Under the pieces are notes generated by a model. That model had not been told where the DNA came from, made no database searches, and worked only from the letters and a program-made list of their open reading frames with translations. Below, in pieces: positions 1 through 9,073 of a DNA stretch of 64,000 nt. This DNA comes from UBA5314 sp039679855 (GTDB lineage: Bacteria > Bacillota > Syntrophomonadia > Syntrophomonadales > Syntrophomonadaceae), in NCBI GenBank assembly GCA_039679855.1, contig JBDKUE010000122.1, positions 1 to 64,000 of the forward strand. The letters are read 5' to 3'. The translations under genes and the position numbers were made by a program. How positions within the stretch are numbered: position 1 is the first letter of the stretch; the number at the start of each line of letters is the position of its first letter.

Positions 1-1460
1 AGCCGGAAGCGAGGACGGACCTAAGGCCGGTTTCAAGGGAAGCGGGTCCTTACGAAAAGCCCCCGATTGAATTGTTAAGCAATACCCGGAGTGAAAAAAG
101 CATTGATAAAAAGAACATCAGGGAGAGCATTTCAGTACTTGAAGATACCTTTGCCAGTTTTGGCATTGGGGTCAAGGTGAATCAGGTGAGTTGCGGGCCG
201 GCCGTCACTCGCTATGAATTGACCCCGGCGTCGGGGGTTAAAGTTAGCAGAATCCTGGCCCTGGCTGACGATCTTCAATTGAACCTGGCCGCTCCGGGTA
301 TTCGCCTGGAAGCACCCATACCGGGAAAGGCGGCGGTGGGAATTGAGGTACCGAACAGCAAGACATTGAGCGTCGGTTTGCGCCAGTTGTTGACTTCTCC
401 GGCTTTTAATAAGACCAGCAGCCCTTTGACCTTCGCGCTGGGCGAGGATATAACCGGCAATCCGGTTGTAGCCCATTTGAGTGAGCTGCCCCATTTGTTA
501 ATTGCTGGTTCCACTGGATCGGGAAAAAGTGTATGCTTGAATTGTATTATAATGAGTTTTCTTTTTAACGCTTCGCCCGAAGAACTGAAAGTCGTATTTA
601 TCGACCCCAAAATGGTCGAGTTAACCGTCTACAACGGCATCCCTCATTTGCTGACTCCGGTGGTTACCAACAGCAAAAAGGCTGCTCAGATCCTGAAATG
701 GATGGTTAACGAGATGGAAAAGCGCTATCGTTTATTTGCGGAAAAGGGCGTTCGCGACATTCAACGGTACAACCAGGTAGTGAAAGAGAAGCTTCCTTAT
801 ATAGTAATTGTTATTGACGAACTGGCCGACTTAATGATGGTGGCACCGGTAGAAGTTGAAGACTCCATCTGCCGGTTGGCGCAGATGGCCAGAGCGGCTG
901 GAATGCATCTGATTGTAGCCACCCAGCGGCCGTCCGTGGATGTGGTCACCGGTATTATTAAAGCCAATATACCGTCTAGAATCGCCTTTGCTGTTTCGTC
1001 TCAGGCCGATTCGCGCACCATTCTCGATATGGGTGGAGCGGAAAAGCTTTTAGGAAAAGGGGACATGCTTTTCTTCCCGGTGGGAGCGGTTAAGCCTTAC
1101 CGGGTTCAGGGCGCCTACGTTTCCGATGCCGAGATTGAAAACACGGTCCAGTTTATCCATGAACAGTCCGGTGAATTAGTCGAAGAGGACGCCTTCCAGG
1201 ATATGGAGCCGACCCTGGAGGAATTAGATGAAGGTGACGAGCTTTTCTGGGATGCGGTCAAGGTTTTTGTAGAGACCAGGAAAGCGTCGGCCTCGCTGTT
1301 GCAGAGAAGGTTAAGGGTGGGTTACGCCCGGGCGGCGCGTCTGGTTGATCTTATGGAAGACCGGGGGATTGTATCTCCACTTGATAATAATAAGAAAAGA
1401 GAAATTCTAATTGACGGTGAGCAGTTGGAAAAGCTATTGGAGCGTAACCGTTTGCTGTAA
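1..1460 (+). CDS. ftsK: DNA translocase FtsK/SpoIIIE, 5' end outside window
   Basis: ATP-driven, membrane-anchored DNA pump that clears chromosomes from the division or sporulation septum. The frame is open from base 3, so the N-terminal membrane domain lies outside the window; a TTG at 72 is internal. Visible parts are the end of the linker (YEKPPIELL), the alpha/beta motor with Walker A GSTGSGKS (bases ~505-530) and Walker B-like VIVIDELADLM (~805-840), the ATQRPSVDVVTG segment, and the C-terminal gamma winged helix (LLQRRLRVGYARAARLVDLME), which reads KOPS/SRS-type polar sequences in this family. Motor and gamma domains look complete. It is followed after 26 bp by the HTH/PfkB gene. Whether it is the vegetative or the sporulation paralogue cannot be told from this part. 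Confidence 0.96.
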   Translation, partial: PEARTDLRPVSREAGPYEKPPIELLSNTRSEKSIDKKNIRESISVLEDTFASFGIGVKVNQVSCGPAVTRYELTPASGVKVSRILALADDLQLNLAAPGIRLEAPIPGKAAVGIEVPNSKTLSVGLRQLLTSPAFNKTSSPLTFALGEDITGNPVVAHLSELPHLLIAGSTGSGKSVCLNCIIMSFLFNASPEELKVVFIDPKMVELTVYNGIPHLLTPVVTNSKKAAQILKWMVNEMEKRYRLFAEKGVRDIQRYNQVVKEKLPYIVIVIDELADLMMVAPVEVEDSICRLAQMARAAGMHLIVATQRPSVDVVTGIIKANIPSRIAFAVSSQADSRTILDMGGAEKLLGKGDMLFFPVGAVKPYRVQGAYVSDAEIENTVQFIHEQSGELVEEDAFQDMEPTLEELDEGDELFWDAVKVFVETRKASASLLQRRLRVGYARAARLVDLMEDRGIVSPLDNNKKREILIDGEQLEKLLERNRLL

Positions 1461-1486
1461 AGCAATAACGACGCGGGAGTATTTGT

Positions 1487-2446
1487 ATGAGGTTGACCTT
1501 ACGGGAAAAAGAAATACTTGATTTTGTTACAAAGCATCCTATGATAGCGCAGGATGATTTAGCCCGGCATTTTGGAATTACCAGGTCCTCGGTCGCCGTT
1601 CATATTTCCAACCTCATGAAAAAAGGGGCCATTATGGGCAAGGGCTATGTGGTCAATGAACAGGTGTCGATAGTCGTAATTGGCCGCATCTTTTTACAGA
1701 TCAACATTGCTCAGAGTGAAGCGACCAGTGCAATTGATTTACAATACACCGGATTTGCCCTGGAAAGCTGCAAGGCCTTAAGTGGTTTGGGGTTGAATCT
1801 AAAGGTTATCAGTGTGGTGGGAAATGATGACCTGGCCCTGACCCTGATCGATGAAATACAAAAAAGGGAAGCCGACATCACCAATATCGCACGTCATCCT
1901 GAAATGCGCAGCGGGCGGCTGGTCAAGATCGATGGAACCGGTGCTTATGAAGAGGGCTTCAGTTTGGAAGACTATGAAAAAGCCATTAATCAAAAAGAAT
2001 GGGTGGCAATGAATTGCCAGTGGCTAATAATTGAGCCAGTTTTTCATCAATACGCTTTGCATAAGTGGTTGGAAAAGGAGCAGGAGACCCTTCCATCAAT
2101 ATGCACCTGTGCACTGGTTAAGCGGGCCGAGCAAATGCCCGACTTTTTATCACGTTTTTCGCTGGTCGTTTTAGGGGTTGAGGATACTAATCAGATTGAA
2201 GTTTGTGCCAACCAGTTGGCGGAGGCCATGGGCCAGGGGTATGTATTGGTTACAGATGGGAGAACCAGGATTTTATATATAAATGATGGAAACATAGCCG
2301 AGTTTCCTTTGCTGCCCAGCCAGCAATTTAATTTGGAGAAATCGCTGCCTTATCTGCTCGGAGGCGTAGTATACGGCTTATCTTCACGCTACAATCTCCG
2401 CCAGGCTGTAAGGATGGCGGTGGGGACAGCAAGCAGCCATGGATAG
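1487..2446 (+). CDS. Winged-helix protein with degenerate PfkB-type sugar-kinase domain
   Basis: The protein has 319 residues. Residues 1-60 are a winged helix (REKEILDFV, then DDLARHFGITRSSVAVHISNLMKK) of the kind fused to pseudouridine/ribokinase-like kinases. Residues ~65-319 follow the PfkB fold (VVIGRIFLQIN, SVVGNDDLALTLIDEI). The family's C-terminal GAGD active-site motif is missing: before the conserved helix GGVVYGL the sequence reads KSLP, so the catalytic Asp is absent. The protein also stops soon after this helix. I infer a sugar- or nucleoside-sensing regulator without kinase activity. The ATG has a GGGAG ribosome-binding site about 9 nt upstream. It lies between ftsK and the rodZ-like gene. 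Confidence 0.85.
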   Translation: MRLTLREKEILDFVTKHPMIAQDDLARHFGITRSSVAVHISNLMKKGAIMGKGYVVNEQVSIVVIGRIFLQINIAQSEATSAIDLQYTGFALESCKALSGLGLNLKVISVVGNDDLALTLIDEIQKREADITNIARHPEMRSGRLVKIDGTGAYEEGFSLEDYEKAINQKEWVAMNCQWLIIEPVFHQYALHKWLEKEQETLPSICTCALVKRAEQMPDFLSRFSLVVLGVEDTNQIEVCANQLAEAMGQGYVLVTDGRTRILYINDGNIAEFPLLPSQQFNLEKSLPYLLGGVVYGLSSRYNLRQAVRMAVGTASSHG

Positions 2447-2484
2447 GACTACCGAGCACAAAATAAACCAGGTTCAGGGAGTGG

Positions 2485-3282
2485 ATGCCGGACATGGAAT
2501 TTAACAAGAGACTGAGGGAAGAACGCCTCAGACAGGGTTGGTCGCTGGAGGAAGTAGAAGAGGAAACCAAAATCCGCAAGTATTATTTGGAAGCTTTAGA
2601 AAGTGGTAATTTTCGGGTTCTTCCGCCTCCCGTGTATGCCAGCGGTTTTGTAAAACGATATGCTATTCTTTTGGGGCTGGATGAAAAAGAAATGGTGGCC
2701 GAATTTCGCGCCCTGGCCTACGGTGAAGAAGAAGAGCCGGCCGTAGTGGAAGAACCGGTCGAGGCCGTTTCAGGCGAACGCGAGCCCCGCGAACCACTTC
2801 CTATTAAAAATATTAAAAATGTTGCGGCTGGGATCGTATTTTTGATTATTGCCCTGTGGCTGGGGAGTTATCTTGTTTCATATATAGCCAATTGGAGTAA
2901 AAACCATACTACACCTCCAGACCAAACCGGGGCCCAGCAAAAACAGGCCTTGCCCCAAAACCAAACCAATAATCAAACGCCGCCTCAGCAAACAACTACT
3001 CCTGAGCAGACCACGCCGCCTCCGGCCTCTACCAATCAATCCGGGGTTACCGTGGATCTCGAAGCCACCGCGCGCTGCTGGGTAAGTATTACTGTTGACG
3101 GTAAAAACACCTTTACCGGCACCTTGATTGCCGGAGACAAAAAGAGCTTCAACGGGAAAAAGAACGTAGTACTTAATGCGGGCAATTCCGGGGGGTTAAA
3201 GATAACCGTGAATGGCCAACTGCAGCCGGCTCTGGGAGCAACCGGAGAACATAAGATTAAGGAATATAAAGCCGGACAATAG
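2485..3282 (+). CDS. rodZ: RodZ-like cytoskeletal membrane protein
   Basis: 265 residues. Residues ~4-70 are a RodZ-type HTH_25 domain (LREERLRQGWSLEEVEEETKI, PPPVYASGFVKRYA). An acidic linker follows, then one membrane helix at ~113-132 (AAGIVFLIIALWLGSYLV). A Gln/Pro/Thr-rich low-complexity linker leads to an external beta domain of the DUF4115 type (VDLEATARCWVSITVDG). In known bacteria RodZ links the MreB cytoskeleton to the cell-wall machinery. Here it lies between ftsK and rimO, its usual clostridial place. The start may be ATG 2485 or ATG 2494. Confidence 0.9.
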   Translation: MPDMEFNKRLREERLRQGWSLEEVEEETKIRKYYLEALESGNFRVLPPPVYASGFVKRYAILLGLDEKEMVAEFRALAYGEEEEPAVVEEPVEAVSGEREPREPLPIKNIKNVAAGIVFLIIALWLGSYLVSYIANWSKNHTTPPDQTGAQQKQALPQNQTNNQTPPQQTTTPEQTTPPPASTNQSGVTVDLEATARCWVSITVDGKNTFTGTLIAGDKKSFNGKKNVVLNAGNSGGLKITVNGQLQPALGATGEHKIKEYKAGQ

Positions 3283-3306
3283 AAATTTAAAACAGGAGAT
3301 GCCGGG

Positions 3307-4641
3307 GTGAAGGTTGGATTTATAAACCTGGGATGCGCCAAGAACCGGGTTGACACAGAGATAATGATGGGGCTGGTTAAGAAGGCGGGACACCAGCTGG
3401 TTGACAAGATAGAACAGGCGGAAGCTGTAATAATCAATACCTGCGGCTTCATATTGGAAGCCCAGGAAGAAGCTATTGATACAATTCTAGAAACAGGACG
3501 ATTAAAAAATAATGGACTATTGCGGTATTTAATAGCCGTGGGCTGTCTTACTCAGAGGTATGGAGCTCAGCTCTATGAGGAGATCCCAGAGTTGGATGGG
3601 ATTTGGGGCTTGTTGAATCCCTCGGAATGGCAGGCTAATTTAGATACGGTGTTGTCTGGCACAAAGGTATTTTCTGTTAACCAGCCCCCTGACAGGTTTA
3701 TTGAGCAGGGCCAACGAATTGTGAGCACCCCGCCCGGCTGGGCCTACCTCAAAGCGGTGGAAGGCTGCAGTAATCATTGCCGTTATTGCTCTATTCCGTC
3801 GATTAAAGGCCCGTTGCGCTCGCGCTCTATAGAAGAGCTGGTTAAAGAAGCTGAACAGATGGTGAACCGGGGCATTAAGGAACTCATCGTGATTGGACAA
3901 GACACGGCTATTTATGGCAAGGATCTGTACGGCAAATCAAGACTGTCTGAATTGATAGACGGCCTGGATGGCGTTGAAGGACTGGAATGGCTTCGCCTTA
4001 TGTATCTTCACCCGGCCCATATTACGGGCGAATTGATTGAGACTTTCGCCCGTGGAAAAAAGGTTGTTCCTTATTTGGAGATCCCTATTCAACACGCTTC
4101 GTCACGAATACTTTCGGCCATGGGACGCCGCCATGATAAGGAGCATCTAATTAAGCTTTTCCAGGATATCCGGGCCGCCCTACCCGGAGTGGTATTGCGA
4201 ACAACGGTTATGCTGGGATTTCCCGGCGAAACCGAGGAGGATTTCCAGGAACTGCTGGAATTTATTGAAGCTACCAGGTTTGACTGGCTGGGCGCATTTA
4301 CCTTTCAGGCCCAGGAGGGTACGCCGGCTTATACCATGCCGGAACAAGTTGATGATGAAATTAAAACCCGGCGCAAGGATATAGTAATGTCTGTGCAGAA
4401 GCATATAACCAGGAAGAAAAATATTGAGCGTTTAAACACCCGGCAGAAAGTGCTGGTTTCTTCAACGGCTTCCAAGAGCCTATACCTTGGAAGGGCGGCT
4501 TTTCAAGGGCCGGAGGTTGATGGTATGACGATTGTGAAAAGTGAAAAATCCTTGAAAAAGGGATGCTTTTACGAGGTGCTCCTAAAAGCTGTGCGTGATT
4601 TTGATATGATCGGGGAAGTAGTAAATGAACCTACCCAATAG
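3307..4641 (+). CDS. rimO: Ribosomal protein S12 methylthiotransferase RimO
   Basis: Radical SAM enzyme that adds a methylthio group to an Asp of ribosomal protein S12. The 444 residues hold the UPF0004 domain with its cluster cysteines (INLGCAKNRVD near residue 9, NTCGF near 45, VGCLTQRY near 79), the radical SAM CxxxCxxC (EGCSNHCRYCSIP, ~150-162), and a C-terminal TRAM domain. The N-terminal GCAKNRVD wording points to RimO rather than MiaB. The start is GTG 3307 with CAGGAG 8-12 nt upstream. The 3' end overlaps pgsA by 17 bp, suggesting translational coupling. Confidence 0.96.
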   Translation: MKVGFINLGCAKNRVDTEIMMGLVKKAGHQLVDKIEQAEAVIINTCGFILEAQEEAIDTILETGRLKNNGLLRYLIAVGCLTQRYGAQLYEEIPELDGIWGLLNPSEWQANLDTVLSGTKVFSVNQPPDRFIEQGQRIVSTPPGWAYLKAVEGCSNHCRYCSIPSIKGPLRSRSIEELVKEAEQMVNRGIKELIVIGQDTAIYGKDLYGKSRLSELIDGLDGVEGLEWLRLMYLHPAHITGELIETFARGKKVVPYLEIPIQHASSRILSAMGRRHDKEHLIKLFQDIRAALPGVVLRTTVMLGFPGETEEDFQELLEFIEATRFDWLGAFTFQAQEGTPAYTMPEQVDDEIKTRRKDIVMSVQKHITRKKNIERLNTRQKVLVSSTASKSLYLGRAAFQGPEVDGMTIVKSEKSLKKGCFYEVLLKAVRDFDMIGEVVNEPTQ

Positions 4642-5179
4642 CCTGACTGTTTTGCGAATTATTCTTATACCCCTGTTTGCGGTATTGCTTTTATTGAGAA
4701 TGCCCAACAGCGACTACCTGGCTGCCGGGGTATTTTTGGCGGCTGCTTTGACCGACAGCCTGGACGGCTACCTGGCCCGGCGCTGGAAGCAAGTAACCAA
4801 GCTGGGTATTGTTCTGGATCCCATTGCCGATAAGCTTTTAATAACTGCTGCATTAATAAGCCTGGTGGAGCTGGCCCGGGTACCTGCCTGGATAGCTATC
4901 GTTATTTTAGGCCGGGAATTCGCGGTTACTGGATTAAGGGCTTTTAAGGCTGAAGAGGGGATTGTTATACCAGCCAGTATGCTGGGCAAAATGAAGACTT
5001 TTACCCAGGTAGTGGCCGTTCTGCTCACTATCCTCAAGCCAGCTATGCTGCGTTTTACTTCACTTCCTCTGGACCAGTGGTTTATGTATCTGGCTGTGAT
5101 AATCACCCTGGTTTCCGGGGTAGAATACTTTCTCAAGTTTCTGCGCCTCACCGAGGTATTCCAACGACCGGTATCCTGA
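4625..5179 (+). CDS. pgsA: CDP-diacylglycerol--glycerol-3-phosphate 3-phosphatidyltransferase
   Basis: Makes phosphatidylglycerophosphate, the committed step to phosphatidylglycerol, in the cytoplasmic membrane. 184 residues with several hydrophobic helices. The CDP-alcohol phosphatidyltransferase signature is complete at residues ~42-66: DSLDGYLAR, then GIVLDPIADK, giving D-x2-D-G-x2-A-R-x8-G-x3-D-x3-D. The usual family length is 180-200. It overlaps the end of rimO. No clear terminator follows in the 166 bp before the next gene. Confidence 0.97.
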   Translation: MNLPNSLTVLRIILIPLFAVLLLLRMPNSDYLAAGVFLAAALTDSLDGYLARRWKQVTKLGIVLDPIADKLLITAALISLVELARVPAWIAIVILGREFAVTGLRAFKAEEGIVIPASMLGKMKTFTQVVAVLLTILKPAMLRFTSLPLDQWFMYLAVIITLVSGVEYFLKFLRLTEVFQRPVS

Positions 5180-5345
5180 TACACTGCAATCGGGAGCACC
5201 GCCGAGGGTAACGTCATATTCCTAACCTCAATAAACCATCTCCCTATATTACTCCAAAGCTACCCCAAACCCTGAATTACCATATTTTAATAGGCCTTCT
5301 CGCAATTGCCCCGTGCTATAATGGTCCAGGAGAGGAGGTGGGTAA

Positions 5346-5891
5346 ATGCCTAAAAAGGCCGATTTTAATGTGGTTACAGCGGTTGCAGCCCTGGTTATTG
5401 TGCTTATAATTTCCTTCTCCTCCTATTACCTGTATAAACGCTTTGGCATTGATGCCCCTCTGGAGAACAAAATTGAGGCTCTGGAAGGTGTTGAAAATTC
5501 AAAAGCTACCAAGCAAAAAGATGGATATGAAATCGATATAAATATGGAAAAAGTTGCCAATCTACAGGAGGCTTATACCTCTATAGATCGTGCGGTCAAA
5601 GATTCCCTTCCAGAAAAAGAATACTCATTGCATCTGACCGATAACCCCAACCAGCCCCTGCAAAATTTTATGCAGCATATGCAGCCAGCGGTTTTTGAAT
5701 CCCTGGCGGCCAACCGATTTATTTGGCTTGATCAGGAATTGCTCCGTCGCACCCAGGAAGCTGGTTTGCAGTACAAGCTTTTTGTGGACCAGGAGCATCT
5801 CTACCTGCAGGTCGAAGATGGAGAGAACTATATATACCAGGTAATTGACCGGGAAAAGAACCAGAACAATATGGTAGTAGGGGCATCTTGA
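5346..5891 (+). CDS. Membrane-anchored hypothetical protein
   Basis: I do not recognise this family. The 181 residues start with a charged stretch and one membrane helix (residues ~8-31, VVTAVAALVIVLIISFSSYYLY). A soluble domain of ~150 residues follows that looks alpha/beta (IEALEGVENSKATKQKDGYEI; KEYSLHLTDNP; a Tyr-rich end LYLQVEDGENYIYQVIDRE). The ATG has a strong GAGAGGAGG ribosome-binding site and a TATAAT-like box stands about 20 nt before it. It sits alone between pgsA and the FtsH-like gene, both membrane proteins. Confidence 0.8.
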   Translation: MPKKADFNVVTAVAALVIVLIISFSSYYLYKRFGIDAPLENKIEALEGVENSKATKQKDGYEIDINMEKVANLQEAYTSIDRAVKDSLPEKEYSLHLTDNPNQPLQNFMQHMQPAVFESLAANRFIWLDQELLRRTQEAGLQYKLFVDQEHLYLQVEDGENYIYQVIDREKNQNNMVVGAS

Positions 5892-6053
5892 GGTAGTCTA
5901 AAGAAGTAAGTACCAGCACCGGGTTTTTAGCCTACTGTAGCCATTATTTAGGCTTCGCAGGGCTTGGACGGCCTGTGCTATAATTATTTACAAAAAAATG
6001 TATAATAATTATTCGCTTTATTTAGCTGATAAGCAGGACGGGAGGTTCGCGTC

Positions 6054-7520
6054 TTGAAAGAGTTCGCGCTAGGATCTGGAGTCGGAATAATCGTTTTTTT
6101 AGGTTTAATCGGTATTAATATAATGCCGGTGCTGCTGCTGGCCTTGCTGGCGGCGGGGCTGTATTTTTTTATGCAGACCCAGGGCAACTTGAAACTCGAA
6201 CAGGTAGGGAGTGGAGTGGAAGCCGCTTCTGGATTAAGCTTTGATGACATCGGGGGACAGGATTCGGCTATAAATGAGTTAAAAGAAGCCCTTCAGTTTC
6301 TGTTAAACGCGGAGGAAATGGTGCGTATGGGAATCAGGCCTTTGAAGGGTATTCTGCTGGTTGGGCCCCCCGGAACCGGGAAGACGCTTCTAGCCCGGGC
6401 GGCAGCCAGCTTTACCAGCTCTATCTTTGTAGCCGCCTCGGGCTCCGAGTTTATCGAAATCTACGCCGGAGTTGGAGCCAAGCGAATCCGCCAGCTGTTT
6501 CGCGATGCACGGAAAAAGGCGATAAACGCCAGTAAGCACAGTGCCATTATTTTTATTGATGAATTGGATGTGCTGGGAGCCAAGCGGGGAAGCCATTCCA
6601 GCCACATGGAATACGATCAGACCCTAAATCAGTTACTGGTGGAAATGGATGGTCTGCGGCAGAATGAAGATCCCCGCATACTACTTATAGGAGCCACCAA
6701 TCGTTCCGATCTGCTCGATCCGGCCCTCATGCGTCCAGGCCGTTTTGACCGGCAGGTGCAGGTAAACCTGCCGGATCGCAAAGGGAGGATAAGGATCCTG
6801 GATATTCATACCCGCAATAAGCCGATTTCGGACCGGGAAATACTGCAGGATATTGGACAGGAAACCTTCGGATTTTCAGGAGCTCATTTGGAGAGCCTGG
6901 CCAATGAGGCGGCCATTCTGGCTATGCGGGAGAACAGCACTACCATAGAGAAGCATCATTTCAGCGAGGCAGTGAATAAGGTAATTATGGGCGAAAAGCT
7001 GGATCGCATACCCAGCCGGCCGGAAATCGAGAGGGTGGCGGTTCATGAAAGCGGTCATGCCCTGTCCTGTGAGTTATTGGAACCGGGTTCGGTTGCTTCG
7101 CTTACCGTAGCCCCAAGGGGCAACGCTCTGGGGTTTATGCGCCGTTCTCCCCGTGAAGACCAGTATCTGTACACCCGCCAGGAACTTGAAAGGCAGATAA
7201 TGGTAGCGGTGGCCGGTGCGTTGGCTGAAGAAATCAAATATGGCGACCGCAGCACCGGGGCTCAGAATGACTTTTCCCAAGCCTGGAATCTGGCTCAGGA
7301 AATTGTGGGGAGTGGCCTCTCATCGCTGGGCATAGTAAAAAAGGACCAACTGCCCGATGAGCAGCTTTTCAATGAGTGCCGGAAAATCATTGCCGAACTG
7401 GAAAAGAGCACCCTCGACCTGCTGCTTGACAATAAGGATGCCTTAATGAACCTGGCCCAATGCTTGCTTGCTGAAGAAAACATCGATCAGTCACGCTTTC
7501 GGGAAGTTATCGCTGTCTGA
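6054..7520 (+). CDS. Short FtsH-like AAA+ zinc metalloprotease
   Basis: 488 residues, well below the 600-650 usual for FtsH. An N-terminal hydrophobic hairpin (residues ~5-42) replaces the two helices and extracytoplasmic domain of normal FtsH. Next come the AAA module with Walker A GPPGTGKT (~104-111), Walker B IIFIDELD (~164-171) and second region of homology RPGRFDRQV, and an M41 peptidase with HESGH (~326-330). The probable third zinc ligand is Asp in TGAQNDFSQA. All catalytic residues seem present, so I expect an active ATP-dependent protease. It starts at TTG 6054 behind CGGGAGG. The hairpin-only anchor suggests that it works on cytoplasmic or membrane-face substrates. Confidence 0.9.
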   Translation: MKEFALGSGVGIIVFLGLIGINIMPVLLLALLAAGLYFFMQTQGNLKLEQVGSGVEAASGLSFDDIGGQDSAINELKEALQFLLNAEEMVRMGIRPLKGILLVGPPGTGKTLLARAAASFTSSIFVAASGSEFIEIYAGVGAKRIRQLFRDARKKAINASKHSAIIFIDELDVLGAKRGSHSSHMEYDQTLNQLLVEMDGLRQNEDPRILLIGATNRSDLLDPALMRPGRFDRQVQVNLPDRKGRIRILDIHTRNKPISDREILQDIGQETFGFSGAHLESLANEAAILAMRENSTTIEKHHFSEAVNKVIMGEKLDRIPSRPEIERVAVHESGHALSCELLEPGSVASLTVAPRGNALGFMRRSPREDQYLYTRQELERQIMVAVAGALAEEIKYGDRSTGAQNDFSQAWNLAQEIVGSGLSSLGIVKKDQLPDEQLFNECRKIIAELEKSTLDLLLDNKDALMNLAQCLLAEENIDQSRFREVIAV

Positions 7521-7538
7521 AAATTTCCCATATCTAAT

Positions 7539-7577
7539 AATAACCCGGATGCATTAGCATACTGCGTCCGGGTTATT
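7539..7577 (+). terminator. Hairpin after the FtsH-like gene
   Basis: The arms AATAACCCGGA and TCCGGGTTATT pair fully around a 17-nt loop, 19 bp after the stop codon. There is no long U tract, so termination is likely but not certain. The remaining 240 bp before cinA hold smaller hairpins (CCAGG...CCTGG near 7700; TTGCACA...TGTGCAA near 7767-7788) and no gene that I can support. Confidence 0.55.
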
Positions 7578-7819
7578 TGCGATTGGGGCCAACCGGGCCT
7601 ATAAGGCGGGCATATTTTGCCGATATTACCCGTATTTTTGTACGTGACAATTAAGCTGCAAAATAGTGTTTTCAGGGGCAATAATCTACTTTTTTTTCCA
7701 GGCAACAGGGGTAGAGTCCCTGGATGTAGAAATTATTAAACCTGGTTTGAGAATGAGCAGGTGTTGCACACTACTAACAATGTGCAATATAAACTTAAGA
7801 CCAATAAGGAGATGAATCC

Positions 7820-9073
7820 ATGCAGCAGGTTTGTATAATATCAACCGGAACCGAATTGATGCTAGGCACTACGATTGACAGCAATGCGAATTTCCTTTCC
7901 CAGCGCCTAACGGCTCTGGGCTTTAAAGTAGTAACCAGGTATACCGTAGGCGATAGTGAAGAGTATATCCGGGAAGCATTTACCGAAGGCCTGCGGCAGG
8001 CGGATCTGGTTGTATCCAGTGGAGGACTGGGGCCCACCCTCGACGATTTGACCAAACAAAGCGCCTGCCAGGTGCTGGGTGTTCAGGCTGTACTTAATGA
8101 AGAAGAAGTGCAGCGCCTGCGGGATTTTTTCCGGCGCCGTAATCGAGAAATGCCTGAAGCCAACTTGAAACAGGCCATGTTTCCGCCCGAGGCCTTAATA
8201 TTACCAAACCAGGTTGGTACGGCGCCGGGAATGTATATAGCCCATCAGGGTAAAGCGGTGGCCCTCCTGCCGGGACCGCCCCGGGAGATGGAGCATATGT
8301 ATCGGGGTGCCCTTGAACCTGTTTTAAAAAAGGAGTTTTCAATTGTGCAAAGGGTAGCTCGCAAAACCATCAAGGTGTTGGGACCGGGTGAATCACAGGT
8401 AGAGGCCCTTCTGGGCAGTCTGATGGAACAGTCTGACTATTCCATTGCCCTTTTGGCCAAAGACGGGGAGGTGCATGTCAAAGTCAGCGCAGAGGCAGAA
8501 GAATTGGGCCAGGCCGAGGTAATACGCGATCGGGCGGTAAGTCAGGTCGAAGCAAAACTGGCACCGCACGTGTTTGGATATGATGAGGACACCCTGGAAG
8601 GAAGGGTGGCTGTTTTACTGGGAGAACGGGCCTTAAGGCTGGCAACAGCCGAATCGTGTACAGGCGGGTTGCTGGCCAAAGTACTCACCGATATACCAGG
8701 CAGTTCTTCATACTTTTGGGGCTCAGTCTGTTCATACAGCAACGAAGCTAAAGAAGTATTCCTGGAGGTTAGTCAGGATACTTTGAACCGTTTTGGGGCG
8801 GTAAGCCAGGAGACCGCGACTGAGATGGCGATGGGGCTGCGCGGGCGCAGCGGGGTCGATTATACCCTGGCAATTACCGGGATAGCCGGGCCGGGGGGAG
8901 GAAGTGCTGAAAAACCGGTTGGTCTGGTTTTTATTGGCCTGGCCGGACCTGAGGGCTGTATCGTAAAAGAACTGCGATTTGTGGGTCCAAGGGAGGCTAT
9001 CCGAATTCTGGCTGTTAAATCAGCTCTGGATCTGTTGAGGAGGCAACTTGTCGGGGGAGGAAGCAACGCATGA
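7820..9073 (+). CDS. cinA: CinA-family protein (competence/damage-inducible protein A)
   Basis: 417 residues in two domains. Residues 1-~170 are the molybdopterin-binding-like COG1058 domain (STGTELMLG, SSGGLGPTLDD, PGPPREME), which in studied homologues has ADP-ribose pyrophosphatase activity. Residues ~255-415 are the CinA C-terminal domain (ATAESCTGGLLA, ITGIAGPGGGS), an NMN deamidase in studied homologues. The role is in NAD-intermediate salvage, and the gene is classically found next to recA, as here. ATG 7820 follows AAGGAGA. The stop overlaps the thpR start in an ATGA. Confidence 0.95.
   Translation: MQQVCIISTGTELMLGTTIDSNANFLSQRLTALGFKVVTRYTVGDSEEYIREAFTEGLRQADLVVSSGGLGPTLDDLTKQSACQVLGVQAVLNEEEVQRLRDFFRRRNREMPEANLKQAMFPPEALILPNQVGTAPGMYIAHQGKAVALLPGPPREMEHMYRGALEPVLKKEFSIVQRVARKTIKVLGPGESQVEALLGSLMEQSDYSIALLAKDGEVHVKVSAEAEELGQAEVIRDRAVSQVEAKLAPHVFGYDEDTLEGRVAVLLGERALRLATAESCTGGLLAKVLTDIPGSSSYFWGSVCSYSNEAKEVFLEVSQDTLNRFGAVSQETATEMAMGLRGRSGVDYTLAITGIAGPGGGSAEKPVGLVFIGLAGPEGCIVKELRFVGPREAIRILAVKSALDLLRRQLVGGGSNA

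Noticed and set aside
2328..2579. Minus-strand ORFs opposite the housekeeping genes (for example 27604-28521, 305 codons opposite metK)
   Set aside because: Shadows of strongly conserved plus-strand genes; no ribosome-binding site or family resemblance.
7690..7800. Riboswitch in front of cinA
   Set aside because: Two small hairpins are visible, but no class motif and no terminator or Shine-Dalgarno-blocking alternative could be drawn.
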